Positions 7,958 to 16,260 of a stretch of 43,302 nucleotides of DNA are shown here, one piece after another. The notes below the pieces were generated by a model. It was not told where the DNA came from. It ran no database searches and saw only the letters and a program-made list of their open reading frames with translations. The DNA is taken from positions 1 to 43,302 of the forward strand of contig DXSD01000005.1 of assembly GCA_019410665.1 (NCBI GenBank). The letters are read 5' to 3'. Within the stretch, counting starts at the first letter, position 1. Every line of letters begins with the position of its first letter. The stretch comes from Fusobacterium sp. (lineage in GTDB: Bacteria > Fusobacteriota > Fusobacteriia > Fusobacteriales > Fusobacteriaceae). The translations under genes and the position numbers were made by a program.

Positions 7958-9361
7958 CTATTTTATAGAAAGTCCACCAACAAGTACACATCTTCTGTTT
8001 CTTGCAAAGCTCTTAGCAGAAGTTAGTCCCTCTCCTGTAGGTCCAGCTATTGTAAATGTTGTATGTCCCTCTCCTCCTACACCTATTCCTGCAAAAGATG
8101 GTCCATTTTTAACTAATATAGTAGTTTCCATCTCTCTTGCATACTTAGTTAAGATATCTATATTTTTAGAGTGAATCATAGAAGTATGTCTAAGTCCATG
8201 TTCTAACTCTTTTGCTACCTCTATTCCTTCAAGAGCGTTTTTAACTCTGATTATTGGTAATATTGGCATCAACATCTCTTCTACTGCAAAAGTATGTTTC
8301 TTACAAGTTTCCATGATGATAACTTTAATCTCGTCTCCAACTTCTATTCCAACATCTTTTAATATTACCTTAGCATCTCTACCTACATATTTTCTATTAG
8401 GTGATCCATTTTTTAGTGTTAAATCTACAAGTTTTTGAATTGTATTCTCATCTTTTATTAGATAAGCACCATTTTTTTGCATTTCAAAAATTAAGTAATC
8501 AGTTATAGAGTCAACTGCTACTACCTCTTTTTCTGCTATACAAGGTAGATTGTTATCAAAACTACATCCTGCTATTATATCCTTAGCTGCTTTTTCTATA
8601 TCAGCTGTTTCATCTACAAGTACTGGTGGGTTTCCTGCTCCAGCTCCTATAGCTTTTTTACCACTAGACATTACACTTTTTACTACTCCTGGTCCTCCAG
8701 TTGCAACTAACATTTTTACATCTGGATGAGCCATTAATTTATTTGTATTTTCTATACTTGGCTCATCAATTGTTACAACAAGATTCTCTGGAGCTCCTGC
8801 TAATTTTATAGCCTCATTTATAAGTTCAACAGCTCTTAAAGAAGTTTTCTTAGCACCTGGATGTGGAGCAAATACCACAGCGTTTCCAGCTGCTATCATT
8901 CCAATTGAGTTACAAATTATAGTTTCACTTGGATTTGTAGAAGGAGTTATAGCTCCTATTACTCCATATGGTGTTAACTCTAATACTGTTAATCCATCGT
9001 CACCACTGAAAGCAAATGCTCTTAAATCCTCTACTCCTGGAGTTTTTTCAAGAGTTACTTGGTGTTTTAAAGCTTTATCAGCAACTCTTCCCATTCCAGT
9101 CTCAGCTACTCCTAATTCTGCAAGCTCTTGTACATAATTAGCCAAATGCTCTCTGATAGATTTTATTATTTTATCTCTAACTTCTAATCTTGAATCAAAA
9201 AGTTCTCTCTGAGCTTTTTTAGCTGCTGCTACTGCATCCTCTACTGTATGAAATACTCCATTTTTACTTTCACAACACTCTTTTTTTTCTATATCTAATT
9301 TGTTAAGCTCTTTCATAATCAAGCTAACTACTGTTTCCATGTTATTAGCATCTAAATTCAT
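7958..9361 (-). CDS. pduP: PduP, CoA-acylating propionaldehyde dehydrogenase
   Basis: PduP oxidises propionaldehyde to propionyl-CoA with NAD+ and CoA inside the microcompartment. The 467-residue protein has the aldehyde dehydrogenase fold with catalytic C274 in the NNLPCIAEKEV segment and the cofactor-region motifs TPYGVIGAITPSTNP and TGGPGVV. The first 20 residues (METVVSLIMKEL) form a short amphipathic helix followed by a flexible linker, as in the encapsulation peptide of Salmonella PduP. Its partner PduQ regenerates NAD+. It follows pduO directly, with AGGAGG before its ATG. EutE is a close relative, but the context favours PduP. Confidence 0.95.
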   Translation of the reverse strand: MNLDANNMETVVSLIMKELNKLDIEKKECCESKNGVFHTVEDAVAAAKKAQRELFDSRLEVRDKIIKSIREHLANYVQELAELGVAETGMGRVADKALKHQVTLEKTPGVEDLRAFAFSGDDGLTVLELTPYGVIGAITPSTNPSETIICNSIGMIAAGNAVVFAPHPGAKKTSLRAVELINEAIKLAGAPENLVVTIDEPSIENTNKLMAHPDVKMLVATGGPGVVKSVMSSGKKAIGAGAGNPPVLVDETADIEKAAKDIIAGCSFDNNLPCIAEKEVVAVDSITDYLIFEMQKNGAYLIKDENTIQKLVDLTLKNGSPNRKYVGRDAKVILKDVGIEVGDEIKVIIMETCKKHTFAVEEMLMPILPIIRVKNALEGIEVAKELEHGLRHTSMIHSKNIDILTKYAREMETTILVKNGPSFAGIGVGGEGHTTFTIAGPTGEGLTSAKSFARNRRCVLVGGLSIK

Positions 9362-9370
9362 TTTATCCTC

Positions 9371-10360
9371 CTACATTCTCTCAAAAGCTTCTACACAAGC
9401 TTTAGCTACTTCCATATCCTGTTCTACTGTTCCTCCACTTACACCTATTGCCCCTACTATTTTTCCATCAACTCTCAATAAAAAGCCTCCTCCAAAGACA
9501 ATATATCTACTGTCATTTTGAAGTCCATAGAGAGAACCTGTAGGCTTTGTAAGTTCAGTTAAGTCTACAGTATCAATTTTTAAAGCTGCTGATGTATAAG
9601 CCTTTTTAAAAGCTACATCTATACTTGCAAAAATAGCCTCATCCATTTTCTCTTCTAAAATAAGTTGCCCCTCTTTATTTACCACTGCAAAAACAAAATC
9701 TAAACCTATCTCTTTAGCTTTTTTCTCTCCAGCTTGAACTATTTTTTTGGCACTTTCTAAATTTAAAACTTTTTCACTTGAGCCTATATTTTTTATGATT
9801 ATTTCTGATATAGCCTTTACTGCTGCATTATCTTCAACTATCCTAGATAAAACAAATAGCACATCTGAAACTCTATTAACATACTTTAATAGTTTCCCAT
9901 CTATCTCTTCTCTTCCTTTAAGAGTAACTATTCTTCTTTCACTTCTTCTTACTACTGTTCTAGCTACATGTAAAGTTGCTGATTCTTTGTTATCTCCTGG
10001 AATTATGAACTTATATAAAGGGAGTAACCTTTTAGAATACTCATCTATTATCTTTTCTAATTCCTCTATATCCCTATCCTCTATTCCCTCTTTTAATTTG
10101 CTTACTCCATTACTGTCACTAGCTAAATGAGCTCCAATTACTAGGAATTTTTCTTGGATCTTATAGAGAATATCTTTTATCTCTTTATCTACAATAGTAG
10201 CTCTAGCTTCTCCTATAAAAGCTGCTGCTTCATCTATGCTTCCATAAGCTTCAACTTTTATACTATCCTTTGCTATTCTACTTCCACCAAAAAGTCCAGT
10301 CTCTCCTGAATCACCCTTTCTAGTGTATACTTTTATTAAATTGGTGTAGACATCTTTCAA
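9371..10360 (-). CDS. pduO: PduO, ATP:cob(I)alamin adenosyltransferase with C-terminal PduO_C domain
   Basis: PduO makes adenosylcobalamin, the cofactor of the diol dehydratase, from ATP and cob(I)alamin. Residues about 10-185 are the adenosyltransferase domain, with the N-terminal signature YTRKGDSGETGLFGG and the RRSERRIV helix. Residues about 195-329 are the GlcG/HbpS-type PduO_C domain, ending with GGGFLLRVDGKIVGAIGVSG. Two weak starts are possible. I chose TTG at 10358-10360, which has AGGCGGTGA five bases upstream; a GTG at 10367-10369 is the alternative. A functional transferase needs a cobalamin reductase, normally PduS, which is not encoded nearby. Confidence 0.93.
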   Translation of the reverse strand: MKDVYTNLIKVYTRKGDSGETGLFGGSRIAKDSIKVEAYGSIDEAAAFIGEARATIVDKEIKDILYKIQEKFLVIGAHLASDSNGVSKLKEGIEDRDIEELEKIIDEYSKRLLPLYKFIIPGDNKESATLHVARTVVRRSERRIVTLKGREEIDGKLLKYVNRVSDVLFVLSRIVEDNAAVKAISEIIIKNIGSSEKVLNLESAKKIVQAGEKKAKEIGLDFVFAVVNKEGQLILEEKMDEAIFASIDVAFKKAYTSAALKIDTVDLTELTKPTGSLYGLQNDSRYIVFGGGFLLRVDGKIVGAIGVSGGTVEQDMEVAKACVEAFERM

Positions 10361-10372
10361 TCTTATCACCGC

Positions 10373-10645
10373 CTAATTCTTTTCTATTGTATCTATTATT
10401 GCAACAATAGCAGAATCAATAGCTACTTTTCCATCTTCAGCAAAAGGATAAGCAGATACACTTCCAACAGTAACTAAAACTTGGTCTCCTATTCCTGCAC
10501 CTACACTATCAATGGCTACAACTCTTTTTTCATCTATTATAGTTCCATCCATGTCTATTGGTGCCACTACAAGAATTTTTTTCCCATTTAGTCCTTCATC
10601 TTTTGTTGTAGAAACTACTTTTCCTACTACCTTTGCTAAAAACAT
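10373..10645 (-). CDS. pduN: PduN, pentameric vertex protein of the shell
   Basis: A 90-residue EutN/CcmL-family protein; pentamers of this family close the twelve vertices of the icosahedral shell. The N-terminus MFLAKVVGKVVSTTKDEGLNGKKILVV and the later DSVGAGIGDQVLV segment are typical of the family. An earlier in-frame ATG at 10658-10660 overlaps the previous stop, but GGAAGGTGG placed four bases before the ATG at 10643-10645 decides this start. It is the only vertex protein in the cluster. Confidence 0.94.
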   Translation of the reverse strand: MFLAKVVGKVVSTTKDEGLNGKKILVVAPIDMDGTIIDEKRVVAIDSVGAGIGDQVLVTVGSVSAYPFAEDGKVAIDSAIVAIIDTIEKN

Positions 10646-10659
10646 ATAACCACCTTCCA

Positions 10660-11361
10660 CTATTTTTCTAGTTCAAATTCCACATGATTTTCCAGAGCTT
10701 TTTCTTTTGCTAGTATTGTAATAATAGTATCTTTTGAAATAATTACTCTCTTATCTTTTATTCCAAAGATATCATCAGCTGTTATGATCTTTTTATTTTT
10801 TAAATTTAAAATCTCATTTTTTTGCTCTTTTAAAACATAATCAGCTAACTCTTTACTCTCTACAAAAGTTATTCCATAACTTTGTAATCTTTTTATATTT
10901 AAATTTAGTTGTTTTCCATACTCATTGTCATTAGCTACTCTACATGAATCATATACAGCAACTATCTTTTTTCCTGCTAAGATTGCTTTTGAAATTATAT
11001 AGGTAGATAAATTATCTCTTATTCCAACAGCAACTTTAGCACAAGTGTTCTTAGTTAATAGTGGTAGAAGAATGATCTCACTTTCATCTATTAAAGAGTT
11101 ACAATTTCCCATTGTTACATCTTCTTTTACATTAAAACTTTTAAATCTTTCCTTTCCTACTACCTTTGCTCCAGCCTCTGAAAAAATTACTTCTACTTCA
11201 TAATCCTTTTTTATTCTCTCTAACTCTAGAAGAATTTGTTCAAGATTAGCTGTGCCTCCATTGACAATAACTAAGCCTTTTTTTCTTTTATTTATACTCT
11301 CTTGTTCTATTCTTTTTAGTACCTCTTGCACTATATAATCTACCATTAGATTAAAGTCCAT
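10660..11361 (-). CDS. Flavoprotein (HFCD-like) in the PduM position, with a possible encapsulation helix
   Basis: The 233-residue protein resembles the flavin-binding HFCD family (relatives of UbiX and PPC decarboxylase). The LLPLLTKNTCAKVAVGIRDN segment matches the family pattern of a P-x-(T)-x-NT-x-AK-x-A-x-GI-x-D core. It occupies the place of pduM between pduL and pduN. The N-terminus MDFNLMVDYIVQEVLKRIE is an amphipathic helix like those that target proteins into microcompartments, followed by a basic linker (NKRKK). This suggests a lumen protein. The function is unknown; a role in corrinoid reduction or flavin-dependent repair is an inference. Confidence 0.65.
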   Translation of the reverse strand: MDFNLMVDYIVQEVLKRIEQESINKRKKGLVIVNGGTANLEQILLELERIKKDYEVEVIFSEAGAKVVGKERFKSFNVKEDVTMGNCNSLIDESEIILLPLLTKNTCAKVAVGIRDNLSTYIISKAILAGKKIVAVYDSCRVANDNEYGKQLNLNIKRLQSYGITFVESKELADYVLKEQKNEILNLKNKKIITADDIFGIKDKRVIISKDTIITILAKEKALENHVEFELEK

Positions 11362-11394
11362 TTTACACCCCTTTTTTATCAGGGTTTTTATTTA

Positions 11395-11416
11395 GAGGAC
11401 ACCCTTAGGTGTCCTC
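11395..11416 (-). other. Hairpin directly after pduL, no T-tract
   Basis: GAGGACACC (11395-11403), a CTTA loop, and GGTGTCCTC (11408-11416) form a perfect 9-bp GC-rich stem starting one base after the pduL stop. The sequence that follows on the minus strand is A-rich, not T-rich. It therefore looks like an RNA stability or processing element, not a terminator. Confidence 0.6.
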
Positions 11417-11417
11417 C

Positions 11418-12038
11418 TTAGTCCCTTATTATTTTTACATAATCATCATTTTTAAGTCCGGCAGCATTGGCTTCATCCATATCTAAATGTATCTCCTTAG
11501 CCATATTACTTCCTACTCTTAAAAGTACATTGTATAGTACTGTTTTTCTTTCACCAGAAGTCTCAACCTTTACAATTTCACCATCTTTATATCCTTTTAT
11601 ATCAGCTATAAATTTTGGCATATGTATGTGTCTTCCAGCTACTATTACTCCTTTTTCCTTAACAACAGAACCCTTTGGTCCTATTATTTTTATTCCAGGA
11701 GTATTATCTAATTTTCCTGATTCTCTTATTGGAGGTTTTACTCCTAATTTGAAACTATCTGATATGGATATTTCAACCTGAGTCTCTTTTCTTACAGGTC
11801 CTAATATTCTTACACCTTCAAATTTGCCCTTTGTTCCCTCTATAGTTACTGTTTCCTTTGAAGCAAACTGTCCAGGTTGCTTCATATCTTTCATCTTTGT
11901 TAAACTATAGCCTACTCCAAAAAGTTTTTCTAAGTCTTCTTGAGAAAGGTGAATGTGTCTATTAGATACTCCAACTACCACCTCATCAGAGATAACTTCA
12001 TTTAGAACCTCTCTCAATGTACTCTCTAATGACTTCAT
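11418..12038 (-). CDS. pduL: PduL, phosphate propanoyltransferase of the microcompartment
   Basis: PduL converts propionyl-CoA to propionyl-phosphate and recycles CoA inside the shell. The 206-residue protein contains the paired family motifs VSNRHIHLSQ and VAGRHIHMPKF, whose histidines bind zinc in this family. The first 17 residues (MKSLESTLREVLNEVI) look like an encapsulation helix. The ribosome binding site is unusually weak for this operon (GTGATAGAAA), so translation may depend on coupling to pduJ, which ends 9 nt upstream. The kinase PduW that would make ATP from propionyl-phosphate is not in the window. Confidence 0.94.
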   Translation of the reverse strand: MKSLESTLREVLNEVISDEVVVGVSNRHIHLSQEDLEKLFGVGYSLTKMKDMKQPGQFASKETVTIEGTKGKFEGVRILGPVRKETQVEISISDSFKLGVKPPIRESGKLDNTPGIKIIGPKGSVVKEKGVIVAGRHIHMPKFIADIKGYKDGEIVKVETSGERKTVLYNVLLRVGSNMAKEIHLDMDEANAAGLKNDDYVKIIRD

Positions 12039-12047
12039 TTTCTATCA

Positions 12048-12326
12048 CTATTTAACTAATTTTGGAAGTAATTTTTCTGTATCTGTATGTGGTCTTGGGA
12101 TTACATGAACTGATTCTACTTTTCCAACTCTTTCAGCTGCAGCTGCTCCAGCATCTACTGCTGCTTTTACTGCTCCAACATCTCCTCTTACCATTACTGT
12201 TACTAATCCTGATCCAATTTTTTCATATCCTACTAATTCAACATTTGCTGATTTAGTCATAGCATCTGCTGCTTCTATAGCTCCTACTAGTCCTTTAGTT
12301 TCAATTAATCCTAATGCGTTTCCCAT
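12048..12326 (-). CDS. pduJ: PduJ/PduA-type hexameric shell protein
   Basis: A 92-residue single-domain BMC protein, nearly canonical: MGNALGLIETKGLVGAIEAADAM at the start, the pore-loop motif KIGSGLVTV and the C-terminal VIPRPHTD. Hexamers of this type form the shell facets, and the small pore lets diol in. Preceded by AGGAGG. It is the closest thing here to PduA; only one such canonical protein is encoded, plus the tailed paralogue just upstream. Confidence 0.95.
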   Translation of the reverse strand: MGNALGLIETKGLVGAIEAADAMTKSANVELVGYEKIGSGLVTVMVRGDVGAVKAAVDAGAAAAERVGKVESVHVIPRPHTDTEKLLPKLVK

Positions 12327-12359
12327 ATTTCTTCCTCCTTAAGTTATATTAATCTCAAT

Positions 12360-12827
12360 TTATTTTCTTCTATTTCTTCTACTTGCTGTCTCTACTTTTT
12401 CTGGTTCTACTTGTTCTTGAGGCTCTTCCATTTTTACCTCTTCTTTGACTTCAGGTTGTTCTACTACTACTTCATCTTTTATCTCAACTGCTACTTCTTC
12501 TACCTTTTCCTCTACAACAGTTTCAACAACCTCAGCTTTCTCTTCTGTTTCTTCAGCAGGTTCTACCATTTTTCCCACTTCAACAGAAGGTCTTGCTATA
12601 ACTAATTTACTTACTACAGTAGTTAATCTTTCAGCAGCCATAACTGCAGCATCTACTGCTGCTTTTACTGCAGATACTTCCCCTTCTATCTTAACAGTAA
12701 CCATTCCTCCACCTTTTGTAAGTTCAAGTCCTATCAATCTTACATTAGCAGCTTTCACTGCAGTATCTCCAGCTTCTATAGCTCCTACTAGTCCAACTAC
12801 TTCTATTAATCCTAGTGAACTTATCAT
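12360..12827 (-). CDS. pduK: PduK-position shell protein: BMC domain with long charged tail
   Basis: Residues 1-80 are a BMC domain (MISSLGLIEVVGLVGAIEAG, ending IARPSVEVG), so the protein belongs in the shell facet. Residues 85-155 are a low-complexity tail rich in Glu, Val and Lys, ending in the basic cluster RRNRRK. PduK proteins also carry C-terminal extensions, but this one has no cysteine and so could not hold the Fe-S site suggested for some homologues. The ATG overlaps the pduH stop (ATGA), with AGGAGGAGA upstream. The tail may bind lumen enzymes or nucleic acid; that is speculation. Confidence 0.82.
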   Translation of the reverse strand: MISSLGLIEVVGLVGAIEAGDTAVKAANVRLIGLELTKGGGMVTVKIEGEVSAVKAAVDAAVMAAERLTTVVSKLVIARPSVEVGKMVEPAEETEEKAEVVETVVEEKVEEVAVEIKDEVVVEQPEVKEEVKMEEPQEQVEPEKVETASRRNRRK

Positions 12828-13201
12828 CTTTCTCCTCCTGTCTTCTCTGGGATAATAAATGGATTCCCCTTAATCAATCTAGCTCCATTGACTCCCAAAG
12901 CTCTTAGGATATCTCCATTACTATCAATGCTATATCTAAATAATGGCTTATCTAAATCTAATTTTTCATGATAAAGAGTTACTTCATCTTTTCCTATTCC
13001 TATACCTACCTGAAGTTTTGATTCTTTAGCTCCTTTATATCCTAACTCTTTAGCATCAACTTCATCAAAACTTTGTAGTATGTATGGGATCTCTTCCTCT
13101 TCTATTCCCCATAAAATATTACTTAATCTTTTATCAAAATCTATCTTTGAAGAATAAAAAACATTTATTCCTATTTTTTCCTTTTTCTGTCCTCTTTCCA
13201 T
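12824..13201 (-). CDS. pduH: PduH, small subunit of diol dehydratase reactivase
   Basis: PduH (DdrB type) works with PduG to release damaged, tightly bound cobalamin from inactivated dehydratase. The 125-residue length and the fold, related to the dehydratase medium subunit (residues 10-35 and the QVGIGIGKDEVTLYHEKL segment), fit the family. It starts one base after the pduG stop and overlaps the next gene by four bases, so translation is tightly coupled, as expected for subunits of one complex. Confidence 0.9.
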   Translation of the reverse strand: MERGQKKEKIGINVFYSSKIDFDKRLSNILWGIEEEEIPYILQSFDEVDAKELGYKGAKESKLQVGIGIGKDEVTLYHEKLDLDKPLFRYSIDSNGDILRALGVNGARLIKGNPFIIPEKTGGER

Positions 13202-13202
13202 A

Positions 13203-15017
13203 TTACTCCTCCTCGTGAGAAAGAGCTAATCCAGTAGCTACAGCATTTCTTGGTCCCTCTACTCCTCTTATATTTCCTCTACCTGCTACAACACCATAAT
13301 AAGATAGTTTATCAGTAACCATTTGAGGAACTTCAAAGTCAAGAGCTGATCCTCCAACTAATACTACATGATCTATATCTCTTATATTTCCACTTGGAGT
13401 AACTTTTTTCAAGGCTCTTACAGCATTTACAACAAAAACTTTTTCCTTTGCATCTCTTCTTACCTTTTTTATCTTTTCAATAGGCTCATCTATCTCTAGT
13501 GGAATCATAGCTCCCTCTTTTAGAATGACTACTCTTGCAAAGGTTTTCGGATCCAATGTTTCTTCAAAGAATTGTACACTTCCATCTTCATGTCTAATAT
13601 GGAATAAACTCTCCACTTTAGCTAATGGATATTTTTTTATATCCTCAGCTAAATCAAAGTTTCCTAGTCCCAATTCTTTATCTATTAACATTGTAACCAT
13701 ATTTCCTGCACCAGCTAAGTGGCAAGAAGCTATTCTTCCCTCTCTTGTTATTACAGAAGCATCTGTTGATCCAGCTCCCATATCTATTATAGCTAGTGGT
13801 TTATTAGTTCCTGGAGTTGTTAGGGCTCCCAGAATCGCCATCTCAGCCTCTACACCTCCAACAACAACTTTCTTTTGAAGTCTCTCTTGTAAATCATTAG
13901 CTATCATTTCCATTTGTAATCTATCTGCTTTAACCATTGCAGCTAACCCTATTGCATTTTCCATGGAAAACTCTTCAGCAATTCCACCTTTAACTTTTTT
14001 AGGAACAAAGGTATTAACAGCTAGCAAATCTTGTATTTTAATATTTTTAGGATCTTGGTTAGTAAGTTGTGCCATTACAATTCTTACTTTCTCCAACATT
14101 CCTCCTGCATTTGTACCTGTTTCCCCCCAAATATCTGATATTGGATAGCATACCTCCAAGGCTTCCATTATCTCCTCTGCTCCCTTATCAACTGGGATCT
14201 CTCTATTTTTAGCCATACCAGCTATATGAATAGATCCTGCTGGTATAACTCTAGATTTTACATCTCCTTTAGGTGTCTTTATTACTACTGCTGATCTATT
14301 TCCTATTAAAGCTCTAGATATAGGAACTATCATTTTAGTCTCTTCTGAATTTAATTTAAATAGAGTTGCTATTCCATAAGGATTGGAAAGCATTGAAATA
14401 ACCTTTCCTTTTTCTGCAACCTCTAATGCTGTAAGCATATTTAAAGGTATCTTCTCAAAATATAATACCTCATCTACAATAGGTATCTTCTTCACTAATC
14501 TATTATTTATAAGAACAGCGTCATCTTTTTGAGCAATAGCACCTTTTATCTCTACACCTTTTTCAACCCACATATTTATAGTGTTGGCAGCCTCTTGGAA
14601 GTCTATCTCCTTAGAAATTAGTGCTATTATCTCTTTTCCTATCATAGTATTATCTATTTTTTCAATAGGAGTAGAGATTCCTACTCCTATTCCTGCCCCT
14701 CCTGGAGTAGTAGGATTATGACCTATCATAGTAGATTCTGTTATTATAGTTTCAGTTATAGTTTCCATAGCAACGTCACCTATTACTGGAGCTGCTTCAT
14801 TTATCCTAACTAAAGCTAATTCTGACATATCTCTTCCAGCTTTTTTAAAAGCTTCATTTAAAGAAGAGAAAACCCCCTTTACATTCTCTTTAGTTCCTTT
14901 TATTCCAGTAGTTTTTGCTATTCCACTACTTAAAACCTTTATCTCTTTTCCATTTACCTCTGCTAAAGTACTCTCTGTTGTTGCATTTCCTATATCTATC
15001 CCTACAATAAGTTTCAT
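13203..15017 (-). CDS. pduG: PduG, large ATPase subunit of diol dehydratase reactivase
   Basis: PduG (DdrA type) is the ATP-hydrolysing chaperone subunit that swaps inactive for active cobalamin in the dehydratase. The 604-residue protein has an actin/Hsp70-like ATPase fold: phosphate-1 VGIDIGNATTESTLAE at the N-terminus, phosphate-2 IDMGAGSTDASV and the late VVLVGGSALDFEVP segment. Length matches the family. It lies between pduE and pduH as in other pdu operons, with GGGAGGAAG before its ATG. Confidence 0.95.
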   Translation of the reverse strand: MKLIVGIDIGNATTESTLAEVNGKEIKVLSSGIAKTTGIKGTKENVKGVFSSLNEAFKKAGRDMSELALVRINEAAPVIGDVAMETITETIITESTMIGHNPTTPGGAGIGVGISTPIEKIDNTMIGKEIIALISKEIDFQEAANTINMWVEKGVEIKGAIAQKDDAVLINNRLVKKIPIVDEVLYFEKIPLNMLTALEVAEKGKVISMLSNPYGIATLFKLNSEETKMIVPISRALIGNRSAVVIKTPKGDVKSRVIPAGSIHIAGMAKNREIPVDKGAEEIMEALEVCYPISDIWGETGTNAGGMLEKVRIVMAQLTNQDPKNIKIQDLLAVNTFVPKKVKGGIAEEFSMENAIGLAAMVKADRLQMEMIANDLQERLQKKVVVGGVEAEMAILGALTTPGTNKPLAIIDMGAGSTDASVITREGRIASCHLAGAGNMVTMLIDKELGLGNFDLAEDIKKYPLAKVESLFHIRHEDGSVQFFEETLDPKTFARVVILKEGAMIPLEIDEPIEKIKKVRRDAKEKVFVVNAVRALKKVTPSGNIRDIDHVVLVGGSALDFEVPQMVTDKLSYYGVVAGRGNIRGVEGPRNAVATGLALSHEEE

Positions 15018-15038
15018 TCTTCCTCCCTACTGGAAAGA

Positions 15039-15560
15039 TTAATCTTTTCTTAATCTATCTCTCTTTTCATAAAGTTCTGCTGCTTCTCTTACAAAAGCTG
15101 CATTTACTTTTGCATTGTATTTTCCTTCTAACTCATCAGCTATTTCTAATAACTCAGCTTTTGTTGATCTATAAGGTCTTAAGCTATTATAAATTTCAAG
15201 TATTCTTGTGTCTGGTATTGCTATTAACTCTGCTGCTCTTCTTAAGTTTCTTGCAAAAGAGTTTCTATTTACACTTTCTGCTACTTGAGCTTGCATCTCT
15301 AGTGTTTCAGGAGCTATTCTACAGTCAGCTGCTCCTATTGTTCCATTCATTACATTTTCCATTGTAAACTCATCTAGTTTTTTTCCAGTAGCTGATTTTA
15401 CAACGTCTGCTTTTTTCTTACTTAATGGATAATCATCCTTAGTAGTTTTTCCACAAGTTTTTGTTACTGTATTTGTATTAACACTTTCTCCTTTAGCCAT
15501 AGAAAGCATAACTTCTCTTATCATTTTTTCAAGTAATTGTTGGTCCAAATCATTCACCAC
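15039..15560 (-). CDS. pduE: PduE, small subunit of propanediol dehydratase
   Basis: Gamma subunit of the B12-dependent diol dehydratase, which turns 1,2-propanediol into propionaldehyde. The 173-residue protein has the typical core TMENVMNGTIGAADCRIAPETLEMQ in pieces at about 80-105, and the RNLRRAAELIAIPD helix. The N-terminal LLEKMIREVMLSMAKGE is a possible encapsulation helix. The start is uncertain: tandem GTG codons at 15555-15560, or a TTG at 15546-15548 with GGTGG nine bases upstream. The product differs only by a few residues. Confidence 0.92.
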   Translation of the reverse strand: MVNDLDQQLLEKMIREVMLSMAKGESVNTNTVTKTCGKTTKDDYPLSKKKADVVKSATGKKLDEFTMENVMNGTIGAADCRIAPETLEMQAQVAESVNRNSFARNLRRAAELIAIPDTRILEIYNSLRPYRSTKAELLEIADELEGKYNAKVNAAFVREAAELYEKRDRLRKD

Positions 15561-15581
15561 CCTTTAATTCTTACATTTTTC

Positions 15582-16244
15582 TTATTTGAAACTTACTTTT
15601 AATTCAACTGGTTTAGCATTTACTACTACATGTTCAGTTTCTTTAATATGTAATAATGCTGCAATAGCTTGATATTTAGGTCTAGCCATTTGGTCATTCA
15701 TTTGAGGAACTGGTTTTGGAGTTTCTCCTTTTGCATATTTAGCAGCATTTTTTCCTATCATTCTGTAGTGCTCTCTCTCTAAAAGTGGAGCTTGTGGGAA
15801 TAACTCTAGGTTAGTTAATGGGAATAGATCCTTTTGATGGATTACTGTTGTTCCCTTAGATTGAATTCCTATTCCTATTCCTGATCCACTTAATTTTGCT
15901 CCGTCATTAGCTAGAATTGATACGTCAGAAGTTCTTAAAACTCTTATTACTCTTGGTGTTAATCCTTCTTCTTCTATTCCTGCCATTAATTCTTTTAGTA
16001 CATCTACATGTGGAATATGAGTGATTGTTTCAGTTTGGAATTTTCCAAATGCTGGAGCTAAAGCTATAACAACTTCATCACTCTTAGTGCTTTTCTTAGC
16101 TTCTCCAACTTCTTCTATAACTAAATTTCCTGAAGTAACTACTTTTTTCTCCTCTACTGGAGTAGGAGTAGCTGCTTCCTGTCCTGCATATCTTTTTATA
16201 ACTTCTTCAATTATTCCTCTGATTTCATTTTCATTAAGTTGCAT
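15582..16244 (-). CDS. pduD: PduD, medium subunit of propanediol dehydratase
   Basis: Beta subunit of the diol dehydratase heterohexamer; it contributes to cobalamin binding. The 220-residue sequence shows family segments VVIALAPAFGKFQTETI, SGIGIGIQSKGTTVIHQ and the C-terminal VVNAKPVELKVSFK. The first 18 residues (MQLNENEIRGIIEEVIKR) closely resemble the Salmonella PduD encapsulation peptide that targets the whole dehydratase into the shell. It follows pduC by 16 nt with a strong AGGAGGTAACAG site. Confidence 0.95.
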   Translation of the reverse strand: MQLNENEIRGIIEEVIKRYAGQEAATPTPVEEKKVVTSGNLVIEEVGEAKKSTKSDEVVIALAPAFGKFQTETITHIPHVDVLKELMAGIEEEGLTPRVIRVLRTSDVSILANDGAKLSGSGIGIGIQSKGTTVIHQKDLFPLTNLELFPQAPLLEREHYRMIGKNAAKYAKGETPKPVPQMNDQMARPKYQAIAALLHIKETEHVVVNAKPVELKVSFK

Positions 16245-16260
16245 CTGTTACCTCCTACTA

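Noticed and set aside
12411..12855. Plus-strand open frames opposite the BMC shell genes
   Set aside because: They are Ser/Thr/Phe-rich translations of the antisense strand, lack ribosome binding sites and overlap well-supported shell protein genes.
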